Source: Daejeonella lutea (GTDB lineage Bacteria; Bacteroidota; Bacteroidia; Sphingobacteriales; Sphingobacteriaceae). Taken from it: a DNA stretch of 64,000 nt. Each line of letters starts with the position of its first letter. Position 1 is the stretch's first letter. A program made the position numbers and the translations under genes. This document shows positions 62,246-64,000 of the stretch, piece by piece. Below the pieces are notes generated by a model, which was given only the letters and a program-made list of their open reading frames with translations, was not told the origin of the DNA and ran no database searches. The stretch covers positions 826,932-890,931 of the forward strand of contig NZ_FUYR01000002.1 in the NCBI RefSeq assembly GCF_900168015.1. The letters are read 5' to 3'.

Positions 62246-63649
62246 ATGGAAGAAGATTTTGAGTTTGATTTTTCCGAAGATCCCAGATTTTCGGTAGAAA
62301 GATATGAAGAGATGATCCGTAACCAGGATCAGTATTTTTTCGATGCTCAGGCATTTGAAAATATAATTGAATACTATATTGAGAAAAACGATCCCATAAA
62401 AGCATTACAGGTTACCGAGTATGCGATTAGCCAACACCCTTTCGCGGCAATTTTCTCGATTAAACAGGCCCAGTTGTATGTAGCTACAAACCAATTTGAT
62501 CTTGCGTTTGAATCGCTGAGCAAAGCCGAAACACTTGAGCCTTCCGAAGCAGATATATATACTATCCGGGGTAATATTTTTGAAGGGCTGGAGCGCCACG
62601 AAGAAGCCCTCGAAAACTATGAGAAAGCTCTAGGTCTGGCAGAAACAACGGACGAAATTCTACTTCATATTGCTTACGTCTACCAGAGCATGGGCGATTA
62701 CGAGAGCTCTGTGAATTACCTCAAGCAATGTTTACAGCAAAACATGGAAAATCAGGATGCACTTTATGAACTTGCATTTTGTTACGATGTGCTTGATAAA
62801 CAAGAAGAGAGCATCAAGTTTTATGAGCAGTACATCGACAACGAGCCATATTCGTATGCTGCCTGGTATAATTTAGGCAACGCATTCAACAAGATGGATC
62901 TGTACGAAAAGTCTATTGATGCCTACGATTACGCTATCCTTATTAAGGACAATTTCGCGTCCGCGTATTTTAATAAGGGAAATGCATTGGTTCATTTGGA
63001 TCGCTATAACGAAGCAATCGAGGTATACAAGCAGACTTTCGAATATGAGCCACCAAGCGGCGACACCTACTGCGCAATCGGCGAATGTTACGAAAAGCTT
63101 GAACGTATGGACGAAGCACGATCTTATTACAAAAAGGCGGTAAAGCTTGATCCCGCCCAGTCAGATGCCTGGTTCGGTATTGGAGTAACGCTCGATTTTG
63201 AAGAGAGATACTTCGAATCACTTTATTTTTATAAGAAGGCACTGGATCTGGACGACAAAAATGCTGATTACTGGTTTGCGATTGCAGATGCGCAATATAA
63301 GCTTAAACAACTTGATGAGTCAGAAAAGGCCTATGAGAAGGTCCTGGAATTAAATCCGGTTGATATTGAAGCATGGTTGGATTATTCATCGATTCTTTTT
63401 GAGCAGGATAAACTTACGTCAGCAATAGAGATTATATCTGAAGGAATAAAAAATAATCCTGACGCTGCAGAACTGTACTACAGGATGGTGGCTTACCTTT
63501 TTGCGGCCAGCGAATACAGTGAAGCGCTGATTTACCTCGAGACGGCTTTGAACACTGATCCTGAGAAACACCATATTCTGTTCGAATATCTTCCTCAGCT
63601 TCACGAGAACAAGGTTATCGTGGACATAATAAATCGTTACACCCGTTAA
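62246..63649 (+). CDS. Tetratricopeptide repeat protein
   Basis: A 467-residue soluble protein with an acidic N-terminus and no signal peptide. From about residue 35 it has a near-continuous run of 34-residue TPR units, for example AEPSEADIYTIRGNIFEGLERHEEALENYEKALG, DEILLHIAYVYQSMGDYESSVNYLKQCL, AAWYNLGNAFNKMDLYEKSIDAYDYAI, ASAYFNKGNALVHLDRYNEAIEVYKQTF and DAWFGIGVTLDFEERYFESLYFYKKAL. About 11-12 units are present. It is probably a cytosolic scaffold for a protein complex, partner unknown. The downstream gene starts 129 bp later. Confidence 0.93.
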   Translation: MEEDFEFDFSEDPRFSVERYEEMIRNQDQYFFDAQAFENIIEYYIEKNDPIKALQVTEYAISQHPFAAIFSIKQAQLYVATNQFDLAFESLSKAETLEPSEADIYTIRGNIFEGLERHEEALENYEKALGLAETTDEILLHIAYVYQSMGDYESSVNYLKQCLQQNMENQDALYELAFCYDVLDKQEESIKFYEQYIDNEPYSYAAWYNLGNAFNKMDLYEKSIDAYDYAILIKDNFASAYFNKGNALVHLDRYNEAIEVYKQTFEYEPPSGDTYCAIGECYEKLERMDEARSYYKKAVKLDPAQSDAWFGIGVTLDFEERYFESLYFYKKALDLDDKNADYWFAIADAQYKLKQLDESEKAYEKVLELNPVDIEAWLDYSSILFEQDKLTSAIEIISEGIKNNPDAAELYYRMVAYLFAASEYSEALIYLETALNTDPEKHHILFEYLPQLHENKVIVDIINRYTR

Positions 63650-63778
63650 AAAGCAATAAAAATATTCAGGCTTTAGGTTTTGATTTTTTTTTGGAGATTT
63701 GCAGTTAATTAAATGAGCAGTGATTCTTTAGAATTTAATTACAATGCAGGTCTCATTTAGCAATCCAAACCAAGATAA

Positions 63779-64000
63779 ATGAATTACATATTAAAGAATA
63801 TTCCTGAACGTACGCAAAAGCCCCGTGTAAACGGTCTTACGATGGTAATGGATAAAGGTTTAAGTGTGCGTGAAGTTGAAGATTTTCTTGAAGTTGCTGG
63901 TCCGCATGCCGATATAATTAAACTGGGATGGTCTACATCATACGTAACACCTAACCTTGAACGCAAATTAAAGGTATATAAAGATGCAGGTATCCCTGTT
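63779..64000 (+). CDS. Phosphosulfolactate synthase (ComA family), 5' part only
   Basis: I translated the plus strand from the ATG at 63779 to the window end, 74 residues without stop: MNYILKNIPERTQKPR, GLTMVMDKGLS, DIIKLGWSTSYV and AGIPV are typical of the ComA TIM-barrel family, which makes phosphosulfolactate from phosphoenolpyruvate and sulfite. The rest lies beyond the window. In Bacteroidetes this enzyme may feed sulfonate metabolism; that is inference. No partner genes for coenzyme M are visible here. Confidence 0.85.
   Translation, partial: MNYILKNIPERTQKPRVNGLTMVMDKGLSVREVEDFLEVAGPHADIIKLGWSTSYVTPNLERKLKVYKDAGIPV

Overview
The window reads as chromosome from a member of the Bacteroidetes, most likely a Sphingobacteriaceae-type organism (Pedobacter/Mucilaginibacter-like). 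The evidence is a type IX secretion (T9SS) C-terminal sorting domain, DUF5687-type ABC permease, HYC_CC_PP protein, DUF3127, DUF1573 and DUF4197 proteins, several TAnnTTTG-type -7 promoter motifs, and moderate-to-low G+C. No prophage, insertion sequence, CRISPR array, rRNA or tRNA was found. Genes are tightly packed, and many convergent pairs share a bidirectional terminator hairpin. The taxonomic call is inference from gene content.

Layout. 1-2.6 kb: a secreted M14 zinc carboxypeptidase-like protein cut by the window edge. 2.8-8.6 kb: EcsC-like protein, a DinB-like protein, a degenerate FAD oxidoreductase with SLH-like C-terminus, an amidase, and two more DinB-superfamily genes. 8.6-10.4 kb: a likely metal (copper) handling trio. 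10.5-17.8 kb: OmpA lipoprotein, an NAD(P)-binding epimerase-like protein, an NlpC/P60 hydrolase, an RRM protein, an LVIVD-repeat lipoprotein, two predicted outer-membrane barrels, a metallophosphoesterase and a DUF1573 protein. 17.8-25.8 kb (minus): SMP-30 hydrolase, atypical SDR, ABC exporter pair, RarA ATPase and cyanophycin synthetase. 26.2-27.9 kb (plus): cyanophycinase and isoaspartyl peptidase, so a full cyanophycin synthesis and degradation cycle sits in one divergent locus. 28-40 kb: TPR protein, Prc/Tsp protease, ligase-associated DExH helicase, SPFH protein, membrane-anchored EEP phosphatase, a second NlpC/P60 protein, and PDH E1-alpha plus E2. 40-47 kb: two DUF4197 paralogues, a YfbK-type VWA lipoprotein, an ECF sigma factor with a membrane regulator carrying a TonB-C domain, and an M1 aminopeptidase. 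47.3-50.2 kb: Pit phosphate transporter, DUF47 protein and PhoR-like kinase. 50.2-54.1 kb: type III polyketide synthase, methyltransferase and FAD oxidoreductase with a divergent UbiA prenyltransferase, a candidate lipid-quinone or phenolic-lipid cluster. 54.1-64 kb: HD phosphohydrolase, THUMP RNA methyltransferase, DUF3127 protein with an SSB-like tail, T9SS cargo protein divergent from a two-component pair, an ALDH7-type aldehyde dehydrogenase, a TPR protein and the start of a phosphosulfolactate synthase.

The most notable loci are the type III PKS cluster (enzyme classes in the same order as PKS/methyltransferase/flavoprotein phenolic-lipid operons known elsewhere), the cyanophycin cycle locus, the fused sigma-regulator/TonB-C protein beside a VWA lipoprotein, a 25-bp perfect inverted repeat between two DUF4197 paralogues, and families of degenerate intergenic repeats that fold as imperfect hairpins. 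All functional statements come from reading motifs and context; no database search was run.
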